Positions 17,595 through 26,502 of a stretch of DNA of 64,000 nucleotides are shown here, one piece after another. This stretch comes from G965197005 sp965197005 (lineage in GTDB: Bacteria; Pseudomonadota; Gammaproteobacteria; Pseudomonadales; Oceanobacteraceae). Under the pieces are notes generated by a model, which was not told where the DNA came from, did not search any database, and saw only the letters and a list, made by a program, of their open reading frames with translations. The position numbers and the translations under genes are program-made. The stretch spans positions 868,001 through 932,000 of the forward strand of contig OZ239982.1 of NCBI GenBank assembly GCA_965197005.1, in the 5' to 3' direction. Position 1 is the first letter of the stretch. Every line of letters starts with the position of its first letter.

Positions 17595-18756
17595 TTATAA
17601 GCAATTAGGCACGGGGCATGAGGTGGATAACAAAGTGCCCACGTTGGTTAAGGGTATTAATAACGCCACACAGGTTACTACAGGGTATTATAGTAGCTGC
17701 GCTACTTTGGATAATCAGGCACTTACATGCTGGGGGCGTGCTGTAATTTTTAATAAATCGTCTTTAACCTCAACACATTTACAGCCGATAACGGTGCCTT
17801 TTAACCCTGATGTCAAGTTACTTACGGGTACACCAAAAAGCATTACACAAGCAGTGACAGGCGATGATTTTATGTGCCTATTGCTGGAAGATAAAACCGT
17901 GATGTGTAAAGGCGCAAACGATCAAGGGCAATTAGGCATCGGCAATCAAGATGCTAAAACCCAGCTAACCTTAGTGCCCAATTTAAACAACGTCATACAA
18001 CTTAGTGCTGGCTATCAGCATGTATGTGCGCTATTAGAAAATAATACGGTGAAATGCTGGGGATATAACGATCACGGGCAGTTAGGTGAAGGCAGTACGA
18101 GCCATCAAGCCACCCCTACGCTGGTACAAAATATAAGCACTGCCACACAAATTGGTACAGGCGAATATCACAGTTGCGCCTTATTACAAGATAAGCGTGT
18201 TAAGTGCTGGGGAGCCAACAATAGTAAGCAGTTAACTGCCGCCGCTGGCACTGGCAATAAAACCTCGCCCTTTGCCATTGCTGGTTTAACTGGGGTTACG
18301 CAAATAAGTGTCGGCAAATATCATACTTGTGCGTTAAAGGGCAATAAAAAAGTAGCCTGCTGGGGGCGTAATGATGCCGGCCAATCAAGTGGTGCTGCTA
18401 ACCCTGTAGGCACACCAACAGAGGTCGCCACACTCGCCAATGTTACGCAAATTAGCACGGGGAGTTATTACAGTTGTGCCTTGCTAGAGAACCAACAGGT
18501 TAAATGCTGGGGTCTGAGGCATGGCTCTGATGCCAGTGTGAGTAAAAAGATTAATGCAACCTTGGTTCAAGGGGTTGCCAATGCCAAACAACTGATAAAA
18601 AGCTGCGCCTTGTTAGATGATCATAGCCTTAAATGCTGGCGCAAAGCCCCTGCTGAGAATGTACCCGTTGAGGGCAACATCAAAGGGTTGTCTGCGGGGA
18701 GTAGAAATAAATTTAATCTTATTCAAGGTCATATCACCACATTGATTGAGTATTAA
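17595..18756 (+). pseudogene. RCC1-repeat lipoprotein, C-terminal part (frame broken)
   Basis: Continuation of the RCC1-repeat gene in the next frame. It begins mid-repeat (SYKQLGTGHEVDNKVP) and holds at least six more repeats with the CALL-xxx-VKCWG pattern. It has no signal peptide and no start codon with a credible ribosome binding site; the first in-frame start is a GTG at 17623. The gene ends 5 nt before a strong terminator hairpin. It is either a dead remnant or the result of a sequence error. Confidence 0.7.
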
Positions 18757-18761
18757 CCAAA

Positions 18762-18806
18762 CATGCCCAGTATTTATATTCTATGTGATACTGGGCATGG
18801 TTTATT
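18762..18806 (+). terminator. rho-independent terminator after the RCC1-repeat gene
   Basis: A perfect 12-bp inverted repeat (CATGCCCAGTAT at 18762-18773 with ATACTGGGCATG at 18788-18799, loop 14 nt) is followed by GTTTATTTT. It lies 5 nt after the stop and before the next lipoprotein gene. Confidence 0.85.
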
Positions 18807-18823
18807 TTAAAACAAAAGGAAAA

Positions 18824-19420
18824 ATGACTATGCACAACAAAACAATACTATCCGCGCTGCTTCTTGCCACCTTGCTAACGGCTTGTGAAGATACAGGTAA
18901 AGATAAAAAAAAGACGGAAACAACTGATACCAGCACTAATAACAATACGTATACACGCTTATTAGGGCATGAAAGCGATTGCATGGTAGATACAACCAAT
19001 AATCTAATTTGGGAGCTTAAACAGATTAATGGCTTGCATGATAAAGCGGATACCTATACTTGGTATGATTCAAATGCCGCCGCAGGTAAAAAAGGCACCG
19101 CCAATGGCGGAGTTTGCCAGCAGTCAGGACGCTGTGATACGGAGAAATTTGTTGCCGATGTCAACGCTGCTTCATGGTGTGGCTTTAATGACTGGCGATT
19201 GCCTACCAGAGCAGAACTTAAAACCCTGTTGGATAAAAGCAAAACACCGATGATTAATACCCGTTTTCTTAATACCATTGCCAAAGGTTATTGGACTAGC
19301 CCCTCTTTTGCACAGCATGGCGATACTTGGGCAGATGCGGTTAGCTTTGGTACAGGTACAACCGCCAGCTATTTAAGTAGTAACAAACGCTATGTGCGTT
19401 TGGTACGTAAAAAAAACTAG
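18824..19420 (+). CDS. DUF1566 (Lcl-type C-terminal) lipoprotein, paralogue 3
   Basis: A 198-residue predicted lipoprotein; signal ends LATLLTAC-EDTG, so this one lacks the poly-Gly after Cys. The DUF1566 module is very like paralogues 1 and 2: CMVDTTNNLIWELKQ, HDKADTYTWYDS, SGRCDTEKFVADVNAASWCGFNDWRLPT, KTPMINTRF, YWTS, RYVRLVRKK. AAAGGA precedes two close ATGs (18824 and 18830); the second has better spacing, so the start is uncertain by two codons. The metallopeptidase-like gene follows after 17 nt, probably in the same operon. Confidence 0.82.
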   Translation: MTMHNKTILSALLLATLLTACEDTGKDKKKTETTDTSTNNNTYTRLLGHESDCMVDTTNNLIWELKQINGLHDKADTYTWYDSNAAAGKKGTANGGVCQQSGRCDTEKFVADVNAASWCGFNDWRLPTRAELKTLLDKSKTPMINTRFLNTIAKGYWTSPSFAQHGDTWADAVSFGTGTTASYLSSNKRYVRLVRKKN

Positions 19421-19437
19421 ACTAGGAGTACATCACT

Positions 19438-20340
19438 ATGTCATTACAAAAAGCCTTATTACAGCTACTTTGCGCCCTAACCGTTTTAAGCCTTGCCGCT
19501 TGCGGTGGTGGCGGAAGTGATAGCAGTAATACCAGTGATGGTACGAGTGGCGTGGTTATTCCTAAGCCCAAACCTCGTATTGAACTGGTTGCTAAAGCAA
19601 ACCCCGATGCCCAACATATACAAAGCCTATTAAAAGCGATTGAAAATAATTACGGCATTAAAACCTATATGGAAATCAACATGAACAAGTTGCCGTCTTT
19701 TTCATGGCCAATTAGCAGCTCGCCTATTGTTGAAAGTGACTATAAAAAAGTACAAACCTTTTTGTTGTTATTTGATGAAGAATTTAAAAAATACCCTTGG
19801 AAATTTTTGAAAAAAACCAATCTTAAAGGCGTTGCATTTACTAAAAACATGAAACTGACTAGCAACGGCTGGGTTCGTGGTGCCATTCCCGATTATTATA
19901 AAGAAATTTTGTTGCTGGATTTCTTAGCTGGCGCGTTTGATAAAACCTATCAACGCCATGTGGTGCATCATGAGTTTTATCATATGATTGAAGAAGAATT
20001 TCATGGCGATAGCTTCTATAAAGACCCAGCTTGGAACGCCCTAAACCTAGCGGGCACAAACTATGGTAGCGGTGGTGCAGCAGTGCAGGGGCTAAGCAAT
20101 CAATATGAATACGTTCACCCTGCAACGGGCTTTGTTAATCGCTACGCTCAATCCGCAATTAATGAAGATAAGGCGGAAATGTATGCCACCTTGTTTATTA
20201 CTTCACAATACAATAAAACCAAAGATTGGATTAATAATGGCGATACGGTCTTAGCCAAAAAGAAAAACTATATGCAAACATTTTTGCGAGGCATTGACTC
20301 AAAGTTTGACGACAACTACTGGCAAATAACTCATAACTAA
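19438..20340 (+). CDS. lipoprotein with HEFYH zinc-metallopeptidase motif
   Basis: A 300-residue predicted lipoprotein, signal ending SLAAC-GGGG. Its middle contains H-E-F-Y-H (residues 178-182), matching the HExxH zinc site, with E179 as the likely catalytic base. A downstream EDKAEMYA (E247) could supply the third, glutamate ligand as in gluzincins. I do not recognise the family, so peptidase activity is inferred from the motif alone. A TAGGAG eight bases before the ATG supports the start. Last gene of the lipoprotein island, convergent with aguB. Confidence 0.72.
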   Translation: MSLQKALLQLLCALTVLSLAACGGGGSDSSNTSDGTSGVVIPKPKPRIELVAKANPDAQHIQSLLKAIENNYGIKTYMEINMNKLPSFSWPISSSPIVESDYKKVQTFLLLFDEEFKKYPWKFLKKTNLKGVAFTKNMKLTSNGWVRGAIPDYYKEILLLDFLAGAFDKTYQRHVVHHEFYHMIEEEFHGDSFYKDPAWNALNLAGTNYGSGGAAVQGLSNQYEYVHPATGFVNRYAQSAINEDKAEMYATLFITSQYNKTKDWINNGDTVLAKKKNYMQTFLRGIDSKFDDNYWQITHN

Positions 20341-20371
20341 TAACCGCATAAGATGCATTGTTAACTTGTAT

Positions 20372-21280
20372 TTAGGATTTTTTGTCTGCTAAAGTGCTGC
20401 GCTTTAGAATGTCTTTGTATGCGTCAATTCTGCGGTCACGAAAAAATGGCCAGATACGCCTTAATTGCTCGGTTTTATCTAAATCTAAGCGGCATTGCAA
20501 GATTTCTTCAGTCTGTTGTTCGCCTTGGGCAAGTATGTCGCCTTGAGCGTCACAAATAAAGCTGTTACCCCAAAAGTCGATGCCTTGGGTTCGATTGGCT
20601 GGGCAGGGTTCATGTCCAATGCGATTAATGGCAATCACAGGTAGATGATTGGCAACGGCATGTCCTTTTTGTACGCTTATCCAAGCATTGAGCTGGCGTT
20701 GCTTTTCTGCTTGTTCGTCGCTTGGATCAAAGCCTATGGCTGTGGGGTAGATTAATATGTCTGCACCTTTTAATGCCATAATCCGAGCCGCTTCTGGATA
20801 CCATTGATCCCAACAAATCAATACCCCTAAACAGCCAACTGAGGTTTGAATGGGGGTGAAGCCGATATCTTCATCACCTGGAGTAAAATAGTATTTTTCA
20901 TTAAAACCGGGGTCGTCGGGTATGTGCATTTTACGATAAATACCAGCAGGCTCTGCGCTTTTATCAAATACAATCGCACTGTTGTGATACACGCCGTTAC
21001 CTCGTTGTTCAAATAGGCTGATTACCAATACGATATTAAGTTGGGCAGCTAGGCTACCGAGCTGGCGTGCGCTTTCTCCATTGATGGGTTCGGCTAAGTC
21101 AAAATAAGCAGGGTCTTGTTGTTGGCAAAAATAGGCATGGCAGTGCAGTTCTTGTAGGCAAATTAGTTCACTGCCTGATTTGGCTGCTTGGGTAATCAGT
21201 TCACAGGTTTTATCTAAGGTGGCTTGTTTACTGCCTAAGTAGGCATGCTGAATGGCGGCGACGTTGATGGGGTGTGACAT
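20372..21280 (-). CDS. aguB: N-carbamoylputrescine amidase AguB
   Basis: Nitrilase-superfamily hydrolase that converts N-carbamoylputrescine to putrescine, CO2 and ammonia. The Glu-Lys-Cys triad is visible: E44 in LQELHC, K117 in YRKMHIP, C156 in LICWDQWYPE. The 302-residue length and the GFNEKYYFTPGD segment are typical of AguB. It lies 11 nt after aguA on the same strand, so the two form the agmatine-to-putrescine operon. Confidence 0.93.
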   Translation of the reverse strand: MSHPINVAAIQHAYLGSKQATLDKTCELITQAAKSGSELICLQELHCHAYFCQQQDPAYFDLAEPINGESARQLGSLAAQLNIVLVISLFEQRGNGVYHNSAIVFDKSAEPAGIYRKMHIPDDPGFNEKYYFTPGDEDIGFTPIQTSVGCLGVLICWDQWYPEAARIMALKGADILIYPTAIGFDPSDEQAEKQRQLNAWISVQKGHAVANHLPVIAINRIGHEPCPANRTQGIDFWGNSFICDAQGDILAQGEQQTEEILQCRLDLDKTEQLRRIWPFFRDRRIDAYKDILKRSTLADKKS

Positions 21281-21291
21281 AAGTTTCTCGG

Positions 21292-22305
21292 TTATAAGGG
21301 GCTGTTAAGGCTGTGTACCTGCATACTTAAACAGTGCAATGCACCAAACTGTTCAATAGCAGCACGGCAGTTTATGGCTTCTATTTTATAGTTGGGTAAG
21401 GCTTGTTGAAAGAGGCTTAGTGCTTGTTTGTCTTCAGGTACTTCATAGATGGGGACTAACACGCGTTGGTTAATAAATAAAAAGTTGGCATAGCTGGCAG
21501 GCAAGCGTTGCCCTTGTGCGTTGTAAATGGCACTGGGTAAGGGTAGGGCTATGAGCTTATAAGGCTCGCCATTTGCTTGGGTTAAGGTGCTTAATTCTGC
21601 CTGTAACTTGGTGAGGCTATGATGATGTTCGTCATTTTTTGCAGCTTGGCAGTACATCAGTGTTTGTGGGTTAATAAAGCGTACCAGTGTGTCGATATGG
21701 GCATCGGTATCATCACCTTGTAGCTGTCCGTTCTCTAACCAGAGTATGCGCTTAAAACCGAGGCTGTGTTGTAGTGTGTGCTCAATTTGTTGTTGGCTTA
21801 AATGGGGGTTGCGATTGGGGTTTAATAAACAGGCTTTGGTGGTTAATAAGGTGTGATGTCCGTCTGTTTCAATGCTGCCACCTTCAAGCACTAAGCCGTG
21901 GTTGTGCATGTCTATTGAGCTAAGCTGGGGTTGTTGCTGTATGTTGGTATTTATTTGGTTATCCAAAGCATGTGGATACTTATTACCCCAACCATTAAAG
22001 GTAAAATTTTGTAGGGTTAATTTTTTTTGAATATAAAGATTAATAGGCCCGTGGTCTCTTGCCCAAATGTCGTTACTGTTAATAGGCAAAACATGCACAT
22101 TTGGCTGTTGTTGATAAAAATCGCTTAGCCAGTTTACACTTTCATCGCTGGCGTTAATCCAGACTTCTTGTTCTTGACTAATAATGCTGACCAGTTGCAG
22201 ATAAAATGCTTCTAGCGCATAGAGGTTATCTGCAAAGTCGGTTTGACTGTGTGCCCAAGTGAGTATGGTGGCAAGTTGGGGTTCCCATTCGGCAGGCATG
22301 CGCAT
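21292..22305 (-). CDS. aguA: agmatine deiminase AguA
   Basis: Converts agmatine to N-carbamoylputrescine plus ammonia. It has the guanidine-modifying fold landmarks: MPAEWEPQ at the start, WARDHGP, LEGGSIETDG, GDDTDAHIDT and the C-terminal catalytic Cys (C325, in ALHCLSMQ). The frame is open further upstream, but AGGAAA sits 8 nt before the ATG at 22305 and the family normally begins at MPAEW, so I use that start (337 residues). Operon with aguB; divergent from lolC. Confidence 0.92.
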   Translation of the reverse strand: MRMPAEWEPQLATILTWAHSQTDFADNLYALEAFYLQLVSIISQEQEVWINASDESVNWLSDFYQQQPNVHVLPINSNDIWARDHGPINLYIQKKLTLQNFTFNGWGNKYPHALDNQINTNIQQQPQLSSIDMHNHGLVLEGGSIETDGHHTLLTTKACLLNPNRNPHLSQQQIEHTLQHSLGFKRILWLENGQLQGDDTDAHIDTLVRFINPQTLMYCQAAKNDEHHHSLTKLQAELSTLTQANGEPYKLIALPLPSAIYNAQGQRLPASYANFLFINQRVLVPIYEVPEDKQALSLFQQALPNYKIEAINCRAAIEQFGALHCLSMQVHSLNSPL

Positions 22306-22426
22306 GTAAGTGATTTCCTGAATGTAAAAAGGCGCTAAGTTTAACATATAATGCGGTCGTAAATTCATGTCAAACAGGGTAAAGTGTGCGCTGTTTTTAA
22401 TTTTATATGATTTTTGAGTGTTTTGT

Positions 22427-23667
22427 ATGCAACGGTTTATTCCCTTATGGGTGGGGCTGCGTTATTTGGCAGCTAAAAGGCGTAATAATTTTATTTCCTT
22501 TATTTCTATTTTTTCTATTATTGGTATGGCGCTTGGGGTGTGTGTCTTAATTATTGTGCTGTCTGTGATGAACGGTTTTGATCGTGAATTAAAAGAGCGC
22601 ATTTTGGGCATGGTGCCTCATGGGGAAATTTATCACCGTGGTGGTATTAATGATTGGCAGGGGTTGGTGAAAAAAATTAAACAACAGCCGCATGTGATTG
22701 ATGCTGCGCCTTTTACTAGATTACAGGGTATGTTGGGGTATTCTGGTCGGGTAAAAGGTACGATGGTGATTGGTATTGACCCACAGGCAGAGGCAAAGGT
22801 GTCGATTTTGCCTAATTTTATTAAACAAGGGCAGCTGTCAGATTTAAAAGCAGGTAGTTTTGGGGTGTTTTTAGGCGATATTTTAGCACGCCAATTGCGT
22901 GTGCAGGTGGGGATAAAATTACCCTGCTATTGCCGCAAGCAACGCTTTCACCTGCTGGGGTGTTGCCACGGGTTAAACGTTTGACTATTAAAGGTATTTT
23001 CTCTGTAGGAGCGGAACTTGACGGCTCGCTGGCACTGGTTAATCTTGCCGATGCTAAAAAGTTGGGGCGCATTGCTTTTCAAGCACAGGCAATTCGCATT
23101 AAGTTTGATGATTTGTTTTATGCCAGTGAGGGCATTCAACAAATTAGTCAACAACTGGGTAGCAGCTATTATGGCAGTGATTGGACACGCACCCAGGGTA
23201 ATTTATTTAGTGCGATTAAAATGGAAAAAGCCATGATTGCTTTATTACTGCTTATTATTGTTGCTGTGGCGGCATTTAATATTGTTTCAACGCTGGTTAT
23301 TGCTGTAACAGATAAACAAGCGGACATTGCTATTTTACGCACGATGGGGGCAAGCACTCGCACCATTCGTTATATTTTTATTGTCCAAGGTTTAGCCATT
23401 GGCTTAATTGGCGTAACCTTAGGTACGCTGTTAGGTATTGGAGGGGCGCTTGGTATTTCTGATTTTGTGGTGTTCCTTGAGCGAGTTTTTGGTTTTGAAC
23501 TGTTTAACTCCAATGTTTATTTTGTTAGTTTTTTACCCTCGCACCTGCAATGGGACGATGTGCTGTATATTGTAGGAGCAGGTTTGATGATGAGTTTATT
23601 AACCACCATTTACCCCTCGTATAAGGCGGCAAAGATAGAGCCAGCGGAGGCATTGCGTTATGAGTGA
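22427..23667 (+). pseudogene. lolC: lipoprotein-releasing permease LolC/LolE, 1-nt frameshift
   Basis: Inner-membrane permease that with LolD releases lipoproteins to LolA. The first frame (from the ATG at 22427) gives FIGLRY-like WVGLRYLAAKRRNNFISFISIFSIIGM and the periplasmic domain up to RQLRVQVG, then goes out of frame at a run of four G (22909-22912). The other frame resumes at D-K-I-T-L-L-L-P and continues through three membrane segments to KIEPAEALRYE. One extra G would give a normal protein of about 413 residues. The gene stop overlaps lolD by 8 bp. LolC/E is normally essential, so this is a recent mutation, a slippage site or a sequencing error. Confidence 0.88.
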
Positions 23668-24343
23668 ATTAATTATTAAAACGCATCATCTAGCCAAAAC
23701 CTACACCTCAGGACCTAAGCCACTTTTGATTTGGCAACAGGTCAGCCTTGAAATCACAGCAGGAGAAACCCTTGCCATTGTAGGCAGTTCAGGTTCTGGT
23801 AAAACCACCTTATTAAACGTGCTAGGCAGTCTTGACTGTGCATTTAGTGGGGAGCTTTACTTTAAAGGGCAAAATACCCAAGCCTTAAATGACAACCAAC
23901 GCACGCTTATGCGTAATCAAGATATTGGCTTTGTGTATCAGTTTCACCATCTTTTGCCCGAATTTAGTGCCTTAGAAAACGTGATGTTTCCGCTTTTATT
24001 AGCGGGTACTTCGCCCAAATTAGCAGCTCAAAAAGCCCGCGAATTTTTACAAAAACTGGGGCTTAAAGAGAGACTTTCACATAAACCTACCGAATTATCA
24101 GGGGGGGAACGCCAACGCACCGCCATTGCCAGAGCGTTAGTTAACTCACCGAGCTTGGTTTTAATGGACGAGCCAACGGGTAATCTTGACCCAGAAAGTG
24201 CAAAAGGTGTAGAAGAAGTGATGCTAGAGGTACAAAAGGAATTACAAACAACGTTTATTTTAGCTACCCATGATCATCAGTTAGCACGACGTATGCAGCG
24301 TTGTTTAATATTGGAAGATAAGACGTTAAAAACAGCAGATTAA
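23660..24343 (+). CDS. lolD: lipoprotein-releasing system ATPase LolD
   Basis: ATPase of the LolCDE complex that powers extraction of outer-membrane lipoproteins. The 227 residues show Walker A GSSGSGKTT (about 41-49), FVYQFHHLLPEFSALENV, a full LSGGERQR signature and Walker B LVLMDEPTGNLD, all typical of LolD. The start overlaps the end of lolC by 8 bp, so translation is coupled. The intact LolD argues that the lolC break is recent or artefactual. Confidence 0.95.
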   Translation: MSELIIKTHHLAKTYTSGPKPLLIWQQVSLEITAGETLAIVGSSGSGKTTLLNVLGSLDCAFSGELYFKGQNTQALNDNQRTLMRNQDIGFVYQFHHLLPEFSALENVMFPLLLAGTSPKLAAQKAREFLQKLGLKERLSHKPTELSGGERQRTAIARALVNSPSLVLMDEPTGNLDPESAKGVEEVMLEVQKELQTTFILATHDHQLARRMQRCLILEDKTLKTAD

Positions 24344-24447
24344 TTGACGGAAGCGGCTTATTTAATCTGTTAGTTTTTACTTCTTGCATTCAAAAAAGAT
24401 ACATTGTGAGGTATATTTTAGACCTCTTAAATATAAGGCAAACATCT

Positions 24448-25305
24448 ATGACAGCAAAATTAATTGACGGCAATGCCTGCGCTAAAAACCTCCGTGATGA
24501 GTTACAAAAAAAGGTCGCAGATTTAACCGCACAAGGCGCACGAAAACCGGGACTGGCAGTAATTTTAGTGGGTACAGATGCTGCATCTCAAGTGTATGTT
24601 TCACATAAGCGTAAAGATTGTGAACAGGTGGGTTTTTTAAGCAAAGCCTATGATTTACCTGAGCATACCGAAGAACATACATTGCTGGATTTGATTGATG
24701 AGTTAAATCAAAATCCAGAAATTGATGGTATTTTAGTGCAATTACCGCTGCCTCAGCAGATTAATAGCGAGCTGGTTTTAGAACGCATTGCACCACATAA
24801 AGATGTCGATGGCTTTCACCCTTATAATTTAGGACGTTTAGCTCAACGTAAACCCACATTAAGACCTTGTACCCCAGCTGGTATTATTCATCTACTTAAT
24901 ACTACAGGGGAGGCTATTAGAGGTAAACATGCTGTAGTCGTTGGTGCTTCTAATATTGTAGGACGGCCCATGGGGTTAGAATTATTACTAGCAGGTTGTA
25001 CTGTTACAACCTGCCATCGTTTTACTGAAAATTTAGCCTATTTTGTAGGGCTAGGTGATATTGTTGTGGTTGCAGTAGGTAAGTCTGGTTTGGTTAAAGG
25101 TGAGTGGATTAAAGCGGGTGCTATTGTTATTGATGTGGGTATTTCTCGTAATCCTCAGGGACAACTAATTGGTGATGTCGAATTTGCTCAAGCACAACAA
25201 AGAGCCAGTTATATTACTCCCGTGCCAGGTGGGGTAGGGCCTATGACCAGAGCAATGCTATTGGATAATACGTTAACTGCCTATCAAAATAATAACAAAA
25301 TATAA
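24448..25305 (+). CDS. folD: bifunctional methylenetetrahydrofolate dehydrogenase/cyclohydrolase FolD
   Basis: Interconverts 5,10-methylene-THF and 10-formyl-THF with NADP+, feeding purine and fMet synthesis. Family landmarks: SQVYVSHKRKDCEQVG with the catalytic Lys, DGILVQLPLP, DVDGFHPYNLGRL, and the NADP site GASNIVGRPMG, ending TPVPGGVGPMTRAML. An ATG at 24406 is in frame, but AAGG nine bases before the ATG at 24448 and the family N-terminus (MTAKLIDG) support the shorter 285-residue form. Confidence 0.95.
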   Translation: MTAKLIDGNACAKNLRDELQKKVADLTAQGARKPGLAVILVGTDAASQVYVSHKRKDCEQVGFLSKAYDLPEHTEEHTLLDLIDELNQNPEIDGILVQLPLPQQINSELVLERIAPHKDVDGFHPYNLGRLAQRKPTLRPCTPAGIIHLLNTTGEAIRGKHAVVVGASNIVGRPMGLELLLAGCTVTTCHRFTENLAYFVGLGDIVVVAVGKSGLVKGEWIKAGAIVIDVGISRNPQGQLIGDVEFAQAQQRASYITPVPGGVGPMTRAMLLDNTLTAYQNNNKI

Positions 25306-25329
25306 TGGAATGTATGTGGAACTCTGAGC

Positions 25330-26502
25330 ATGGAACATAATATTGTTTTTTCTTTTTTCTTGATTTTTTCAGGTGCATTATTACTAGCAACCTTTGCTCT
25401 TTATACTCGCCAACCTTTAATTATTGCTTATATTGCTTTAGGTGCGATAGTAGGTCCTTATGCACTAGGTTGGATTGAGAATGCTGATATGCTCTCTGGC
25501 ATGTCTACCATAGGCATTATTTTTTTATTATTTTTACTGGGGCTGGATATGCAGCCTATGGCACTTTTAAGTGTGTTGCGTAGTGCTACTTTAGCAGGTT
25601 TATTAAGCTCTTTAGCCTTTTTTATTATTGGCTATGTTAGTGCTTGGATTTTTGATTTTAGTCAGCTTGACAGTGTTATTATTGGGCTTGCCATGATGTT
25701 TTCTAGTACCATCATTGGTTTGAAGTTATTGCCAACAACTGTCTTGCATCATAAGCATGTGGGCGAGCTTATGGTGGGATTGTTGCTTATTCAGGATATG
25801 ATTGCCATTAGCACTTTAATTATTTTAGGGGTGTTGGCAACTCAGCAAAATGAACAATCAAGTCAGCTTATTTGGCTGCCTTTTGTTTCTTTACCTCTTT
25901 TAGTTGCTGTCAGCTTTCTTTGTGTTAAATATTTGCTACTACCATTGATGCAAAAATTTGATCGCTTTCAAGAATACATTTTTATTCTTGCCATCGGTTG
26001 GTGTTTAGGGCTTTCTGAAGCAGCATATCAACTTGGTTTATCGCATGAGATTGGTGCATTTATAGCAGGTGTTAGTTTAGCGACATCGCCGGTGGCGCAG
26101 TTTATTGCGCTTAGTTTAAAACCGCTTAGAGATTTCTTTTTGGTATTGTTTTTCTTTGCGCTGGGTGCAGGCTTAGATTTGAGTCTTTTAAAGAATGTAC
26201 TTGTTCCTGCATTGGTATTAGCGACCGCCATGCTCGTACTTAAACCGACCGTATTCCGTTTGTTGCTATCTAATTTAAGTGAAAAGTCAAACCTTGCTTG
26301 GGATATCGGCTTTCGTTTAGGACAGATTAGCGAGTTTTCTTTATTAATTGCGGTATTTGCTTTAGAACATACTTTGTTATCCCAGCGTGGCGCATTGCTT
26401 ATTCAAGCAACAGCGATTATTACCTTTGCTATTTCCAGCTATATCGTGATTTTTAACTATCCTAACCCCATTGCCATTAATGATAAACTGCGTCGAGATT
26501 AA
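25330..26502 (+). CDS. CPA2-family cation:proton antiporter (KefB-like membrane domain)
   Basis: A polytopic membrane protein of 390 residues with about 11-12 hydrophobic segments, related to the Kef/YbaL sodium or potassium/proton exchangers. Landmarks are IAYIALGAIVGPYALG, LFLLGLDMQPM, MMFSSTIIGLKLLP and HEIGAFIAGVSLA. It ends after the membrane domain with no RCK/TrkA-N domain, so it is shorter than KefB/KefC (about 600 residues). It follows folD by 24 nt and overlaps the convergent YihY gene by 4 bp. Confidence 0.85.
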   Translation: MEHNIVFSFFLIFSGALLLATFALYTRQPLIIAYIALGAIVGPYALGWIENADMLSGMSTIGIIFLLFLLGLDMQPMALLSVLRSATLAGLLSSLAFFIIGYVSAWIFDFSQLDSVIIGLAMMFSSTIIGLKLLPTTVLHHKHVGELMVGLLLIQDMIAISTLIILGVLATQQNEQSSQLIWLPFVSLPLLVAVSFLCVKYLLLPLMQKFDRFQEYIFILAIGWCLGLSEAAYQLGLSHEIGAFIAGVSLATSPVAQFIALSLKPLRDFFLVLFFFALGAGLDLSLLKNVLVPALVLATAMLVLKPTVFRLLLSNLSEKSNLAWDIGFRLGQISEFSLLIAVFALEHTLLSQRGALLIQATAIITFAISSYIVIFNYPNPIAINDKLRRD

